DNA of 64,000 nt from Acidobacteriota bacterium (GTDB lineage Bacteria > Acidobacteriota > UBA890 > WLXD01), in assembly GCA_012103255.1 (NCBI GenBank), contig WLXD01000003.1, positions 564,497 through 628,496 on the forward strand, given 5' to 3'. Under the pieces are notes generated by a model. That model did no database searches. It had not been told where the DNA came from and saw nothing but the letters and a program-made list of their open reading frames with translations. The translations under genes and the position numbers were made by a program. Positions 7,902 through 17,640 of this stretch are shown here, piece by piece. Position 1 is the stretch's first letter. Each line of letters opens with the position of its first letter.

Positions 7902-10427
7902 TCACACGGCCTGATCGAACAACTCTGCGTCGGAACCGACGAAGCGACGTACCGCGGCCTCGAGTTCGGGCCGACGCACCGGCTTGGTCAGGAACGCTGT
8001 CATGCCGGCTTCCAGACACTCCACACGGTCCTCCGCGCGAGCTCGGGCCGTGAGCGCGAGTACGGGCGTGTCCGCGTCGAGAGTCTCACCAGCTCGAATC
8101 CGACGAACGGCCTCGAGCCCATCCATGACCGGCATGTGAACGTCCATCAGCACCAGGTCGAAGTGGCCGGCCTGCATGCACTCGATTCCGACTCGCCCGT
8201 TGTCGGCGACCTCGACCTCGCACCCCATCTGCCCCAGAAGTCGCTTCGCGACCATCTGGTTGACGGCGTTGTCCTCCACCACGAGAACTCGTGCGGTCAC
8301 CGAGTCCGACTGTCTCGCCGGTACCTCCTCGACCCGCGGCCGTGTCTCGTCGCTGACCATCGCAAGCGCGCGATAGAGCTCCGCCGTCCGGACTGGTTTC
8401 GGAACATGAGCAACGAATAGCCCGCGCTCAGGCTTGCCCATGGCGTCAGGGCCGACGGAACTCAGCGCGACAACCGGTAGCTCCGGATGACGTGCACGAA
8501 CTTCGCGTGTGAATTCGAACCCGTCGACGTCAGGCATCTGGATGTCAGTGAGAACCACGTCGAATGTCCCCTTCTGCAACAACTCCAGGCCCTCGGCTGC
8601 GCCGGAGGCCAGAGTGACCTCACACCGTGCACGCGCCAACTGCGTCGCCAGGATCTGCCGATTCGCGTCGTTGTCGTCCACGGCAAGGACGCGAAGACCA
8701 CGCTGCGGGAGTACACGCACATCGTTGTCGGACTCGCAGACTGCGAGCGACAGCGAGAAGTAGAACTCGGAGCCGAGCGCCGGGCGACTCGTGGCATCGA
8801 GCTCTCCTCCCATCATTCCCACGAGCTGGCGGCTGATCGCCAGGCCTAGCCCGGTGCCACCAAAGCGGCGCGTAGTCGATGAGTCAGCCTGCGCGAAGGA
8901 CTCGAAGATTCGTTCTCGCGTGGCCGCGTCGAATCCCATTCCGGTATCGCGGACGCAGAAACTGACCCGGTCGGCCTCGGCCACGAGTCGCACGGCCACT
9001 TCACCCTGTTCGGTGAACTTGATCGCGTTGCTTAGCAAGTTGGCCAGGACCTGACGGAGGCGCACCGAGTCGCCCATGACGCGCCCCGGCACGTTCTCGC
9101 GGATATCGACGATCATCTCCAGACCCTTGTCATGGGCCTGGCTGGCGAACATTGCGGCCACCTGTTCCACCGCTTCGGGCAGATCGAACGGTGCCTCTTC
9201 CAGGTCGAGCTTGCCTGCTTCGATCTTCGAAAAATCGAGGATGTCATTGATCACGCCGAGCAGGAGGTCAGCGCAGCTGGCAATCGTCTGGACGCAGCGT
9301 CGTTGCTCCGAATCCTCGACCGTTTCGATGAGCACATCTGACATTCCGATGATGCCGTTCATCGGAGTGCGGATTTCGTGACTCATATTGGCAAGGAAAT
9401 CGCTCTTGGCCTGATTTGCCTGCTCGGCCACCTCGCGCGCCATCTCGACCGCGCGGTGTGCTTCGTAGGCATCCGTAATGTCTTCGACGATCCCATCCAT
9501 GTACTCGAGATTGCCGGCGGCATCGCGCACGCAGTGCGCGCTGATCTGGGCCCAGAATTCCCGGCCATCGCGTGCGCGTAAGCGCGTACGGTGTGCCACA
9601 TCGTCCTTCTCGGCGAGCGCCTCCACGAGTTCGCGTCGGCCATCCGGGTCCGCGTACAGTTGAGAGATCGCCACTTCGCCCATCTCCTCGATGCTGTCGT
9701 ACCCGAAGAGACGGAGCGCTGCGCCGTTGGCGAGCACCATACGTCCCCCGTCCTTGGCGCTAGTCCGGTAGACCCCCACCGGGAGATTCCGCAGCAGTTC
9801 GTTGAACTGGCGCTGAGCCGCAGCTCGCTCGCGCTCGGCGGCAACAACAGCGGAAATGTCGTGGAACACCGTGATCTCCCCAGGCTCGGGGGATTCACGC
9901 ACGAGGATCGGTGCGACCTCCTGGCGATAGTGTCTCGCCTCCCCCTCGACGGTCGCCTCGAGCCGCCCGCTGTCTGCGTCATAGCTCGTGGCGCTGTGAT
10001 CGAGCAGCGAACGGAGCGTCGTGCCCCGCGCCGCCGCGAGTCGGGAGCCGATCAGCCGTTCTGCGGCGGGATTCATGTCGAGGATTCGATCCCGACCGTC
10101 TGCAAGAAAGACGGGCGCTCCAAGCGCCGCCACGATGCGCGAGCGCAGGCCATAGCGATCGACGCGTCTCTGCTGTTCGCCCAGCAGGGCCATGATCACC
10201 ACCGCCGTCAAGGCCATCACGAAGGCATGCTGACTTGCCGACCAATCGATGTAGCCGAGGCTCTGCAGCAACAGGGCGCACCATGGCGCGAGGAACATCG
10301 CGATTGCTGCGCTCGTGTCGCGCCGGCTCTGACGCCGCGCAATACTGCCGGCGCCGAACACGTAGATACCCACCGCCACCGGAAGCGCGGCGAAGCCCAT
10401 TCCATGGATCAATACAGAGTCGAACAT
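7902..10427 (-). CDS. Hybrid sensor histidine kinase, PAS-PAS-HisKA-HATPase-REC-REC
   Basis: 841 residues. Three short membrane helices lie within residues 5-82. Two PAS domains follow (about 95-200 and 210-325; [10 protein letters not shown] and [10 protein letters not shown] mark the second). HisKA carries the phospho-acceptor H350 in [13 protein letters not shown]. The ATPase domain has [16 protein letters not shown] and [13 protein letters not shown]. Two receivers follow, with Asp in [13 protein letters not shown] and [12 protein letters not shown] and Lys in PKPVRT and TKPVRR. No HPt domain is fused, so the relay needs a separate HPt protein; one is encoded at 12055. The kinase is the last gene of the run 11804 to 7902, 18 nt after a prepilin gene. 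Confidence 0.92.
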   Translation of the reverse strand: MFDSVLIHGMGFAALPVAVGIYVFGAGSIARRQSRRDTSAAIAMFLAPWCALLLQSLGYIDWSASQHAFVMALTAVVIMALLGEQQRRVDRYGLRSRIVAALGAPVFLADGRDRILDMNPAAERLIGSRLAAARGTTLRSLLDHSATSYDADSGRLEATVEGEARHYRQEVAPILVRESPEPGEITVFHDISAVVAAERERAAAQRQFNELLRNLPVGVYRTSAKDGGRMVLANGAALRLFGYDSIEEMGEVAISQLYADPDGRRELVEALAEKDDVAHRTRLRARDGREFWAQISAHCVRDAAGNLEYMDGIVEDITDAYEAHRAVEMAREVAEQANQAKSDFLANMSHEIRTPMNGIIGMSDVLIETVEDSEQRRCVQTIASCADLLLGVINDILDFSKIEAGKLDLEEAPFDLPEAVEQVAAMFASQAHDKGLEMIVDIRENVPGRVMGDSVRLRQVLANLLSNAIKFTEQGEVAVRLVAEADRVSFCVRDTGMGFDAATRERIFESFAQADSSTTRRFGGTGLGLAISRQLVGMMGGELDATSRPALGSEFYFSLSLAVCESDNDVRVLPQRGLRVLAVDDNDANRQILATQLARARCEVTLASGAAEGLELLQKGTFDVVLTDIQMPDVDGFEFTREVRARHPELPVVALSSVGPDAMGKPERGLFVAHVPKPVRTAELYRALAMVSDETRPRVEEVPARQSDSVTARVLVVEDNAVNQMVAKRLLGQMGCEVEVADNGRVGIECMQAGHFDLVLMDVHMPVMDGLEAVRRIRAGETLDADTPVLALTARARAEDRVECLEAGMTAFLTKPVRRPELEAAVRRFVGSDAELFDQAV

Positions 10428-10445
10428 TTGTTGCGATCCTTGTCG

Positions 10446-10907
10446 TCAATGGTTCATGTAGAGATAGAGAGTCCGCCGATTCCGGACAACGCCGCCACTC
10501 CACTGGTCGCGGATGGCGTCCAGGATCTCGGGGTTGTCGTCGGCTCGGATCATTAGTCCGTGGCGCAGTCGCTGGCGACGCCACCGGTACTCGACATCGC
10601 TGCGCTCGAAGTCGACACCCGCCAATAGTTCGTTGAGCTCGGGAGGGCGGCGGCGCCAGCGACGGGTGCGTGGATATTCGCCGGAATCGAGACGGTACTG
10701 ATCCGCCGCCTCGAAGATCGCGTCAGCGTCTCCCAGAGCTCGCGCCACTTGCGCTTTGGTGATTCCGCTAGTGAGCACGGGAACGGCGATGTTGGCGAGA
10801 ATACCGATGATCGCCAGCGCGATCATCAACTCGACCAGCGAAAACCCGGCGTCCGGGTCATGCTCCGCAACTACCACGCTCCTCCGGCTCGCCTCAGCCG
10901 CGCGCAT
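10446..10907 (-). CDS. Type IV pilin/GspG-like prepilin
   Basis: About 153 residues. The class III signal is AG^FSLVELMIALAIIGI with Glu at +5 and a hydrophobic helix that continues to IAVPVL. The C-terminal part contains a short alpha/beta region ending in TLYLYMNH. The start at 10907 is preferred because GAGGTG lies six bases upstream; it overlaps the preceding gene by 14 nt. The sequence AxALGDADAIFEAADQYRLD is closely matched in the neighbouring prepilin, so the two are paralogues. Prepilins are cleaved by PilD-type peptidases and polymerised by GspE/PilB-type ATPases; such an ATPase is encoded at 12338. Confidence 0.85.
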   Translation of the reverse strand: MRAAEASRRSVVVAEHDPDAGFSLVELMIALAIIGILANIAVPVLTSGITKAQVARALGDADAIFEAADQYRLDSGEYPRTRRWRRRPPELNELLAGVDFERSDVEYRWRRQRLRHGLMIRADDNPEILDAIRDQWSGGVVRNRRTLYLYMNH

Positions 10908-11340
10908 GGTGCACCTCATAGAGAAGAACGAGATTGCCGGCACGGATAGAAGTGCCGCTCCACTGCGCGTCGACCGCCGCCAGAGGCGCCGGGTCGCGTC
11001 GGGCAACTATCAACAGGCCATGCCACGACGGCGAGGCGTACCACCGATACCAGACGTCGCCGCGCTCGAACGGTACGTTCTCAAGAAGACCCTCGAGCGA
11101 CGCCGGCACCGTCCTCCACGTCGCCGAACTCGGATAGTCGCCGTTGTCGATTCTGTGCCTATTGGCAGCTTTGAAGATGGCGTCGGCATCACCGAGAATC
11201 GCCGCGGCATCGGCGTTCGTGAGAGCTGCGAGCAGCGAGGGAATCGCAATATTGGCGAGGATCCCGATGACGGAAACCACCAGCATCAACTCGAGCAAGG
11301 TGAACCCGGCGCTGCCTCGAGACTCGGTTGGCGGCCTCAT
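10894..11340 (-). CDS. Type IV pilin/GspG-like prepilin, paralogue
   Basis: 148 residues with cleavage motif AG^FTLLELMLVVSVIGI and Glu at +5. ILGDADAIFKAANRHRIDNG matches the equivalent segment of the downstream prepilin, so a tandem duplication is likely. WYRWYASPSWHGLLIVARR lies in the C-terminal sheet. No disulfide pair is present. The start overlaps the stop of the upstream gene (ATGA at 11337-11340). No PilC, PilQ or PilD gene is in the window, so this is an accessory pilin set that must use machinery encoded elsewhere, or a minimal secretion device. Confidence 0.85.
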   Translation of the reverse strand: MRPPTESRGSAGFTLLELMLVVSVIGILANIAIPSLLAALTNADAAAILGDADAIFKAANRHRIDNGDYPSSATWRTVPASLEGLLENVPFERGDVWYRWYASPSWHGLLIVARRDPAPLAAVDAQWSGTSIRAGNLVLLYEVHHARG

Positions 11341-11804
11341 TTCAGCGCTCCTTCGACGACGAGCTCGCGACGTGCTTGCCCTTCCTTGGAGTCGTAGCCG
11401 AGCCGCCCGTCGTCACGTGCGATCGACAGACGAAAGTGGTCGTCCGCGAGTCGTTCATAGGTCCAGGTGGGATCGTCGAACGGATTCTCGAATGTCTGCG
11501 GATAGGAACCGCTTGCGTTGCGGTAGGCCTCGATATCGCCCGCAAACAGCTCGAGAGCCTCGAGCGCGTCCACCTCGTCCCTTGCGGCGTCGATCGATGG
11601 CTGGGCGCCGATCCCGACGTTGAACCCCGTGAGGACGACACAGATCGCCATCAACAAGATCGCCAAACCGGCGATACGGCGATCGCTCTCCTCGGGATCG
11701 GCGTCCGATCTGACGGCAGCCGCGACGGCCGCCAGTTCGTCCAGGATCTCCTTTTCCGCTTCAGCCACCAGCCGATTGGGATTGTTCTCTCTCGAAACTG
11801 GCAC
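11337..11804 (-). CDS. Single-pass membrane protein with pilin-like C-terminal part
   Basis: 155 residues. A charged cytoplasmic stretch of about 45 residues precedes one membrane helix (IAGLAILLMAICVVLTGF). The outside part has AYRNASGSYPQTFENPFDDP and WTYERLADDHFRLSIARDDG, resembling the pilin/pseudopilin globular domain, but no prepilin cleavage motif is present. It heads the operon that continues with the two prepilins and the hybrid kinase, all overlapping or nearly so. It may be an assembly partner or a minor subunit; no family was recognised. Confidence 0.6.
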   Translation of the reverse strand: MPVSRENNPNRLVAEAEKEILDELAAVAAAVRSDADPEESDRRIAGLAILLMAICVVLTGFNVGIGAQPSIDAARDEVDALEALELFAGDIEAYRNASGSYPQTFENPFDDPTWTYERLADDHFRLSIARDDGRLGYDSKEGQARRELVVEGALK

Positions 11805-12054
11805 TTCCCTATCCCCCCTCGTGAACGCGAACCGACGGCCAGAGGACTATCGACTCAAGTTGTTCAGAATTCTTGTATGTTTGCTTGCACATGTATGTAA
11901 TCTAGTGTGCGAACAGTGCTCATAATCGTCTCCGGCAATTGCCTCTTGAAAGACAAAAATGCACATCATCCGTTTTTATTCTTTGTTAAATCTCGTTAAA
12001 CCATAATGATGAACAGAATCCATCACATCTGAACAGCAATGGACTGATCCAGAC
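11805..12054. promoter_or_regulatory. Divergent AT-rich control region of the pilin/relay module
   Basis: This 250-nt gap separates the prepilin/kinase operon (leftward) from the HPt/GspE operon (rightward). It is much richer in A and T than its surroundings between 11860 and 12020. It holds TTGCTTGCA at 11881-11889 and a direct repeat GTTAAA-TCTC-GTTAAA at 11985-12000, about 55 nt before the HPt start. Both promoters must lie here. No confident -35/-10 pair with normal spacing could be picked. Confidence 0.5.
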
Positions 12055-12405
12055 ATGGGTACAGAGCAAATCATCGGAATCGATCGAACGGCCCTGCGAG
12101 CATTCATGCACGACTCGGGACTCGACGACGCCGACATCGCCGAACTGCTGGATGTCTTCCTCGCGGAAGCTCCTGGCCAGATACGTGCGGTCCAAAAAGC
12201 GGCCGCCGCGCGCGATGCTCAGTGTCTCGCGTCCGCGGCTCACGCTCTCAAATCGCCGGCGGCCTTGCTCTGTGCACCACGCCTCGCCGAGATCCTTTCA
12301 GGAATCGAGGAGCAGGCACGCGACGGGGGGATAGCAAGTGGCCACATCATCGACGCAGTCGAGGCAGAAGTCCGACACGTCGCGCGGCAAACCGTCGACG
12401 ACTGA
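12055..12405 (+). CDS. HPt-domain phosphotransfer protein
   Basis: 116 residues forming one HPt four-helix bundle. The phosphorylatable His is H63 in AAHALKSPAALL; the usual HxLKG has Ser in place of Gly. The protein has no other domain. It is the missing link between the hybrid kinase, which has receivers but no HPt, and the receiver fused to the ATPase in the next gene. The downstream gene begins inside it (68-nt overlap), so the HPt and the ATPase are made together. Confidence 0.88.
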   Translation: MGTEQIIGIDRTALRAFMHDSGLDDADIAELLDVFLAEAPGQIRAVQKAAAARDAQCLASAAHALKSPAALLCAPRLAEILSGIEEQARDGGIASGHIIDAVEAEVRHVARQTVDD

Positions 12406-14626
12406 CGGCTCGGGCAGCCTCCACTGGCTACTCGACGCAGTGGGCGGAGACGCGCGCGGGCTCGAGCCTGCGCCCGACGAGGGGCTGGAGTCCATCTGGC
12501 AGCGCGCGGCGGAGGCGACCGGGCTCACCCGGGCGCAGGTGGCAAAGAGCGTGGCCGCAGCACATGGCCTTGACGTCTGGGATCGTCGTGCTCCAGAAGC
12601 GAAGGCACTCGAGTCGGTCGGCGGTCGCTGGGCCTCCAATCGACGCGTCCTTCCCGTGGAACTGGACGAGCGCACGATCCGGCTGGCGGTAGCCGACCCC
12701 ACGGATCTCAACACTGAGCAAGAGATCCGTTTCATGACCGGCCTCGAGCCTGAGTTCGTGATCGCGCCGCCCATGGTGCTGGACAAGGAGATCGCAGCCC
12801 ACTACCGACCCGACGACGCTACCGAGGATATAGCCGAGCAGCTCGACGTCAGCGCCCAGGTGAAGCAGCTCGATCGGACCGAGCGCTCATACGACGTCGG
12901 TGCAGCGGATATTGAGGGCGGCCCCGTGGTGAAGCTCTGCAACAAGATCCTTGCCGACGCGATCCAGGTTCGGGCGAGCGACGTTCACATGGGCTTCGCG
13001 AACGACCAGGGGATCGTGAGGTACCGCGTGGACGGCATCCTCCGCCCGGTTATGGAGATCCCCGGCGCGGTCATGCTCCGCGCGATCTCCCGAATCAAGG
13101 TGATCGGCGGTCTGGACGTGGGAGATCGGCTGAGGCCGCAGGACGGCAGATGCCGCGTGCAGGTCGCCGATCGGACGTACGACTTGCGGATATCTACGGT
13201 GCCTACGCGAGGCACCGAAAAGGCCGTCCTACGAATCCTGGACCCGGCGTCCGCTCCAAGTCTCGAAGGAATCGGGATGCGCCACCACGACGACGCGGCG
13301 TTCCGCGAGCTCCTACGAAATCGCGAGGGCATCGTGATCGTCACCGGACCAACGGGGTCGGGCAAGACGACCACGCTGTATGCCGCCCTCGGCCACCTGG
13401 CCACTGATGACGTCAACATCATGACGGTCGAAGATCCGGTCGAGTATGAACTCGCCGGTCTCACTCAAATCCAGGTCAATCCGCGCCAGGGAGTCACCTT
13501 CGCGTCGGCGCTCCGCGCGGTGCTGCGCCAGGATCCGGACATCGTGCTCGTGGGTGAAATCCGCGACCTTGAAACGGCGGAGATCGCCGTTCAGGCCGGA
13601 CTCACCGGCCACCTTGTGCTTGCGACGCTACACACCAACGACGCGATCGGCTCGATCCGGCGCCTCGCGGAGCTCGGCCTTGACCGGCCGTCGATCGCCG
13701 AGAGCCTGAAGGGCATCGTTGCGCAGCGGCTCGTGCGTCGCCTCTGCAAGGAGTGTCCGGCGCCCATCCCCGGCGACGAAGATGAAGCGCCTGTCTGCGA
13801 ACGGTGTGGTGGCACCGGGTACGCCGGACGTGCGCCCGTGAACGAGGTCGTCGCGATCACGCCGGCGCTGGAGGAACTCGTAGTGCAGAGCGCTCCTCCA
13901 CGCGAGCTTTATGGCGCTGCCTCCCAGGCCGGGGCCCGCTCGCTGCGCGCCGCGGGGCAGCGCCTGGTGGACGATGGCATCACCTCGGCAGACGAGCTAG
14001 AGCGCGTGTTCGGCACGGACGACGGGATGGGGATTCCAGATCAGGTGCTGGAAACCTCGGACGACGGCGGGCTCGCCCGCTTGCCCGTCGCCGACCGCGA
14101 CTCGGGTCAAGCCAGCATGCTGCCGGAGGCAGACGATGCAAGCTCCGTGTCGTCGACGCCTGCGGCGGAGGCGCCGCCTTCCGAGTCGCCCGACACGCAA
14201 GGCTCTCCGGCGGAGGCCGGACGACCGGGATCGGTTCCACGCATCCTCGTCGTCGACGATGACACCGTCGGCAGGCTGATGATCAGCAAGACCCTGCGAA
14301 AACGCGGCTACGAAATCGTCGATGTCGCAGAGGGGCTCGAAGCTATCCAGCGACTCAACTCCGGAGAGTACTTCGACCTTGTCATCACTGACCTCGACAT
14401 GCCGGAACTCAGCGGGCGCGCGCTCCTCGACCTGGTGCGGGCTACACCGGCCGGCAATGAACTCACCGTGATGGTCTTCACGGGCTCATCCGATCCGGAA
14501 GACGAAGCTCGGTTGCTGTCCGCAGGCGCTGACGACTACATGCGCAAACCCATCCCGCCGGCGCTCTTCATGGCCCGTGTGGACGCTGCGCTGCGTCGCA
14601 GCCACTGGGGCGGACGCGACAGCTAG
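12338..14626 (+). CDS. GspE/PilB-type assembly ATPase fused to a C-terminal receiver domain
   Basis: 762 residues from a GTG preceded by a G-rich ribosome site. An N-terminal MshEN-like part (about 45-160) has RRVLPVELDERTIRLAVADP. The ATPase has Walker A GPTGSGKTTT (about 337), an Asp box (MTVEDPVEY), Walker B DPDIVLVGEIRD, a His box (TLHTNDAIGS) and the zinc motif CKEC...CERCGGTGYAGR. An Ala/Ser/Pro-rich linker of roughly 90 residues leads to a receiver (about 640-755) with DDD acid pocket, Asp in VITDLDMPEL, Thr in VFTGSS and Lys in MRKPIPP. Fusion of a receiver to this ATPase implies phosphorylation control of pilus or secretion motor activity. Its stop overlaps the convergent ADOP stop by two bases. 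Confidence 0.92.
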   Translation: MATSSTQSRQKSDTSRGKPSTTDGSGSLHWLLDAVGGDARGLEPAPDEGLESIWQRAAEATGLTRAQVAKSVAAAHGLDVWDRRAPEAKALESVGGRWASNRRVLPVELDERTIRLAVADPTDLNTEQEIRFMTGLEPEFVIAPPMVLDKEIAAHYRPDDATEDIAEQLDVSAQVKQLDRTERSYDVGAADIEGGPVVKLCNKILADAIQVRASDVHMGFANDQGIVRYRVDGILRPVMEIPGAVMLRAISRIKVIGGLDVGDRLRPQDGRCRVQVADRTYDLRISTVPTRGTEKAVLRILDPASAPSLEGIGMRHHDDAAFRELLRNREGIVIVTGPTGSGKTTTLYAALGHLATDDVNIMTVEDPVEYELAGLTQIQVNPRQGVTFASALRAVLRQDPDIVLVGEIRDLETAEIAVQAGLTGHLVLATLHTNDAIGSIRRLAELGLDRPSIAESLKGIVAQRLVRRLCKECPAPIPGDEDEAPVCERCGGTGYAGRAPVNEVVAITPALEELVVQSAPPRELYGAASQAGARSLRAAGQRLVDDGITSADELERVFGTDDGMGIPDQVLETSDDGGLARLPVADRDSGQASMLPEADDASSVSSTPAAEAPPSESPDTQGSPAEAGRPGSVPRILVVDDDTVGRLMISKTLRKRGYEIVDVAEGLEAIQRLNSGEYFDLVITDLDMPELSGRALLDLVRATPAGNELTVMVFTGSSDPEDEARLLSAGADDYMRKPIPPALFMARVDAALRRSHWGGRDS

Positions 14627-17295
14627 TGACGCAGCGAAACTGCGGGGTCCACGTTCCCGGCGTCGCGGGCGGGAAGATACGCCGCCAGGATCGCAACGAA
14701 CGCCAGCACCAACGAGGCGGGCAACAGGATCCAAAGGCTCGTGGGCTCGACGCCGAACAGCAGACTCTCGAGAGTCTTCGATAGTGGATAGGCGCCGACG
14801 ATCCCGATACCGAGTCCAAGGACCACCCAAATGAGGTTCTCGCCCACCACCTGTCGTCGGACCGCACCCGCTGTAGCACCGAGAGCGCGACGAATGGCCA
14901 TCTCGCGACGACGTTGACGCACGGCATACGCGACGGTGCCGAACACTCCCGCGGCCGCCAACGCCAGCCCCGTGCCGGCCAGCAGGGCAAGGAGTCCCGC
15001 GTGGCAGCGAGGGGCAACAACCGAGTCCGCGATCCGCGCATCCAGAGTCGACACCCAGCCGATTGGCTGGTTCGGGTCGAAGCCCCAGACCGCCTCCCGG
15101 AGTTGTGCTGCCGTGACGCTGCCCGGCGAGCTCGGACGCACGAGAAACTCGATCGTCGGGAAGGTCGAGTGCGCCGCGCGATAAGGCACATAGACCTGTG
15201 GGAACGGGTCGCGATCGAGCCGACTCTGCTTGTGGCTCGGAAGCACGCCCGCCACCTCCCACCATGGCGCGTCGGCACCGGTGCGGCCGACCTGGAATCG
15301 AGTTCCCAGCGGACTGCGGCCATCCAGAAACCGGTCGACGTACGTCTGATTCACGAGGGCCAGAAAAGCGCCACTGTCGTATTCCTCCTCCGACGGGATC
15401 CGCCCGCCTTCGCCGACCTGCAGACCCAGGACACGGAAATACCCGGCGTCGGCAGTACCCCACCCGATGAAGTCGGGGCCCGCGTCGGGATCAATCTCGC
15501 GGCCCTCGACAACTACTGAGCCGGCAACGCCGATATCGCCAAAGGGCATTCCCATCGCCAGTCCGACGTCCGCAACGCCGGGAGCCGTCGCGATGGCGCC
15601 GCGAATCGACTCGAATGCGGCCATGCGTTCCTCTGGACTCGAATAGCGATCCCGGACCGTGACATTCACGGCGAGCACGTCGTCGGTCCGAAACCCCGGA
15701 TCGACGTTGATCAAGCTCCAATATGTGCTGCCTAGAAGACCGGCACCAGCCAGCAGTACGAGCGCCAGGGCGAGCTCCACCGAAACAAGCACGCTCCGCC
15801 CGCGTCGAGTCACCGGGCCGCTCCTGCCCGCGCCTCCGGCAACTCCACCACCGGCCCCGCGAACGGCTGACCATGCGGGCAGCAGCGCGAATCCCAACCC
15901 CGCCACGAACAGCATCGCGGCCGCGGTGGCCATGACGCGCAGATCAAGTGCAACTTCGCCAAGTCGCGGAAGGTTCCCGGGACCGTAGGTAAGGAAGAGC
16001 CTCAAACCCAGGGCGGCCAGGCCGATAGCTGCCGCGGCGCCGGCCACGCCGATCAACACGTTCTCCATCAGCAACTGGCTTACCAGTCTGCCGCGGCTCG
16101 CGCCCAGCGCGCCCCGCAAGGCAAGTTCAGCGACGCGGTCGCGCCCCCGGGCGAGATTCAGATGGGCGAGATTCACGCAGGCGGTGAGCAGGAGCATCAC
16201 GACGGCCAGACCGAGCGGGGTCAGCGTCTCGCGGGCCGAACCCACGGTGAGATCGTGCAGACTCGCCACCTGCAGGATGAAGTCCGTATCCGCCCAGGCC
16301 TCGGCCGGGTAGCTCTCAATCAGTTGGTCGGAGCGAGCCTGCAGATCCCGAAGCGCCGCATCGGGCTCGGCACTCTCCGGGAGACGGGCGACGACTCGCA
16401 GAAACCAGTTGTCGTGAACGTCGAGATCCTGCTTGGCCTGCATCAGCGGCATCCAGAGATCGACCCGGCGTGCTCCCAGCGCCGTCGGCGGGTGAAAGCT
16501 CTGGCTCGCCACGCCGATGACGACCACCGGCGCGCCGTCGAGCGTAATCTCGCGTCCCACAACATCAGCATCGGCGCCGAAACGCTGCTGCCACACCGAG
16601 TGCGTCAGCACCGCAACGCGCTGCACGCCTTTGCGATCTTCAGATTCGCTGAACCATCGGCCGTGCTCCAGGTCGAGACCCATCAACGATCCGAGCGATG
16701 CCGACACCATGGCCGCATGCAGGCGTTCGGGCGCACCGCCCTCGGCCGGAACTTCAACCTCCTCGTTCATCAACCCGGCAACCGGTCCGAACGGTGCGAT
16801 TCCCACTCGCTGCCAGTCCTGCAATAGGGGCCCCGGAATAGGCCCAATCTGCCCGCCTGGGAAAGTCGAACCGATCCGGACGAGTTCTCCGGGCTCCGGA
16901 TACGGGAGCGGACTGAGCAGTACTTTGTCGACCACGCTGTACATCGCCGTCGCCGGACCCAGCCCAAGAGCGATCGTGACGACCGCGGCAAGCGCAAACC
17001 CGGGGCGATGTCGGAGCGCTCGCGCGCCATAGCGGAGATCCTGCAGCATGGCGCTCAGCATGTTCCTTCTCCTGTCTCGAACAATCCGTTGCTGTTGCAG
17101 CTCGACGCACTTCCGCTCGACGTCTGCGAGTGATCCGGCGTGCTTCGCGACCTCTTCGGCGGCCTCGGCGCGCTCCCAGCCCTGCTCCACCAGGCGATCG
17201 ATCTCGCCGCGGACGTGGAACTCGAGTTCACGTTGAATGTCATCGCGCAGGGCCCCGCGGCGGGGTCGCCGGCGAGGATCTCGTCTGGATGACAC
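14623..17295 (-). CDS. ADOP-family permease with helical prefix domain
   Basis: 890 residues from a GTG two bases after the PadR stop. The first 75 residues form a charged helical prefix (RDDIQRELEFHVRGEIDRLV and WERAEAAEEVAKHAG), the type often called permease prefix domain 1. It differs from the prefixes of the other ADOPs here. The first membrane helix is at about 88-112. Both FtsX blocks are complete (ELALRGALGASRGRLVSQLL; REMAIRRALGATAGAVRRQV), and the protein ends in YLPARDAGNVDPAVSLRH. A Gly/Ala-rich stretch (GAGGGVAGGAGRSG) links the two halves. Confidence 0.92.
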   Translation of the reverse strand: MSSRRDPRRRPRRGALRDDIQRELEFHVRGEIDRLVEQGWERAEAAEEVAKHAGSLADVERKCVELQQQRIVRDRRRNMLSAMLQDLRYGARALRHRPGFALAAVVTIALGLGPATAMYSVVDKVLLSPLPYPEPGELVRIGSTFPGGQIGPIPGPLLQDWQRVGIAPFGPVAGLMNEEVEVPAEGGAPERLHAAMVSASLGSLMGLDLEHGRWFSESEDRKGVQRVAVLTHSVWQQRFGADADVVGREITLDGAPVVVIGVASQSFHPPTALGARRVDLWMPLMQAKQDLDVHDNWFLRVVARLPESAEPDAALRDLQARSDQLIESYPAEAWADTDFILQVASLHDLTVGSARETLTPLGLAVVMLLLTACVNLAHLNLARGRDRVAELALRGALGASRGRLVSQLLMENVLIGVAGAAAAIGLAALGLRLFLTYGPGNLPRLGEVALDLRVMATAAAMLFVAGLGFALLPAWSAVRGAGGGVAGGAGRSGPVTRRGRSVLVSVELALALVLLAGAGLLGSTYWSLINVDPGFRTDDVLAVNVTVRDRYSSPEERMAAFESIRGAIATAPGVADVGLAMGMPFGDIGVAGSVVVEGREIDPDAGPDFIGWGTADAGYFRVLGLQVGEGGRIPSEEEYDSGAFLALVNQTYVDRFLDGRSPLGTRFQVGRTGADAPWWEVAGVLPSHKQSRLDRDPFPQVYVPYRAAHSTFPTIEFLVRPSSPGSVTAAQLREAVWGFDPNQPIGWVSTLDARIADSVVAPRCHAGLLALLAGTGLALAAAGVFGTVAYAVRQRRREMAIRRALGATAGAVRRQVVGENLIWVVLGLGIGIVGAYPLSKTLESLLFGVEPTSLWILLPASLVLAFVAILAAYLPARDAGNVDPAVSLRH

Positions 17296-17297
17296 GC

Positions 17298-17591
17298 TCA
17301 GTTCCCTACGACCGCTGACACGGCCTCGACATGTCGGCGCCAGGCGCGCATTTCGGCCTCGAGGTTCACACGCCCCTTCTCAGTCAGCGTGTAGATCTTG
17401 GCGCGCCGCCCCTTGTCGGATTGTCCCCACTCTGCGTCGACCAACGCATCCCGGTGCATCCGATGCAGCGCCGGGTAGAGCGCTCCCACCTCCACCTGAA
17501 TCGCGCCACCGGTGAGATCGGCGATCGCGTCCTTGATACCCAACCCATGCGTCGGCCCACCGTCGAGCGGGCGCAGGATCAGCAGGTTCAA
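17298..17591 (-). CDS. PadR-family repressor
   Basis: 97 residues: NLLILRPLDGGPTHGLGI is the first helix region, GALYPALHRMHRDALVDAEW the recognition helix and wing start, and GRRAKIYTLTEKGRVNL the wing. The start is uncertain. The TTG at 17589-17591 sits inside the conserved YGTLNLLIL motif; the frame runs only ten codons further upstream to a TGA and offers no ATG or GTG. A GTG in the neighbouring frame (17623-17625) would need a frameshift. The divergent PadR gene at 17787 shares the operator region at 17641-17680. Confidence 0.8.
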   Translation of the reverse strand: MNLLILRPLDGGPTHGLGIKDAIADLTGGAIQVEVGALYPALHRMHRDALVDAEWGQSDKGRRAKIYTLTEKGRVNLEAEMRAWRRHVEAVSAVVGN

Positions 17592-17640
17592 GGTTCCGTA
17601 AATACTGTCCGCGCCCGCGAGTCACGCTCCACGTTTGAAA

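Noticed and set aside
9591..10556. A 321-codon forward frame inside the hybrid kinase
   Set aside because: Antisense shadow; the kinase domains on the reverse strand are clear.
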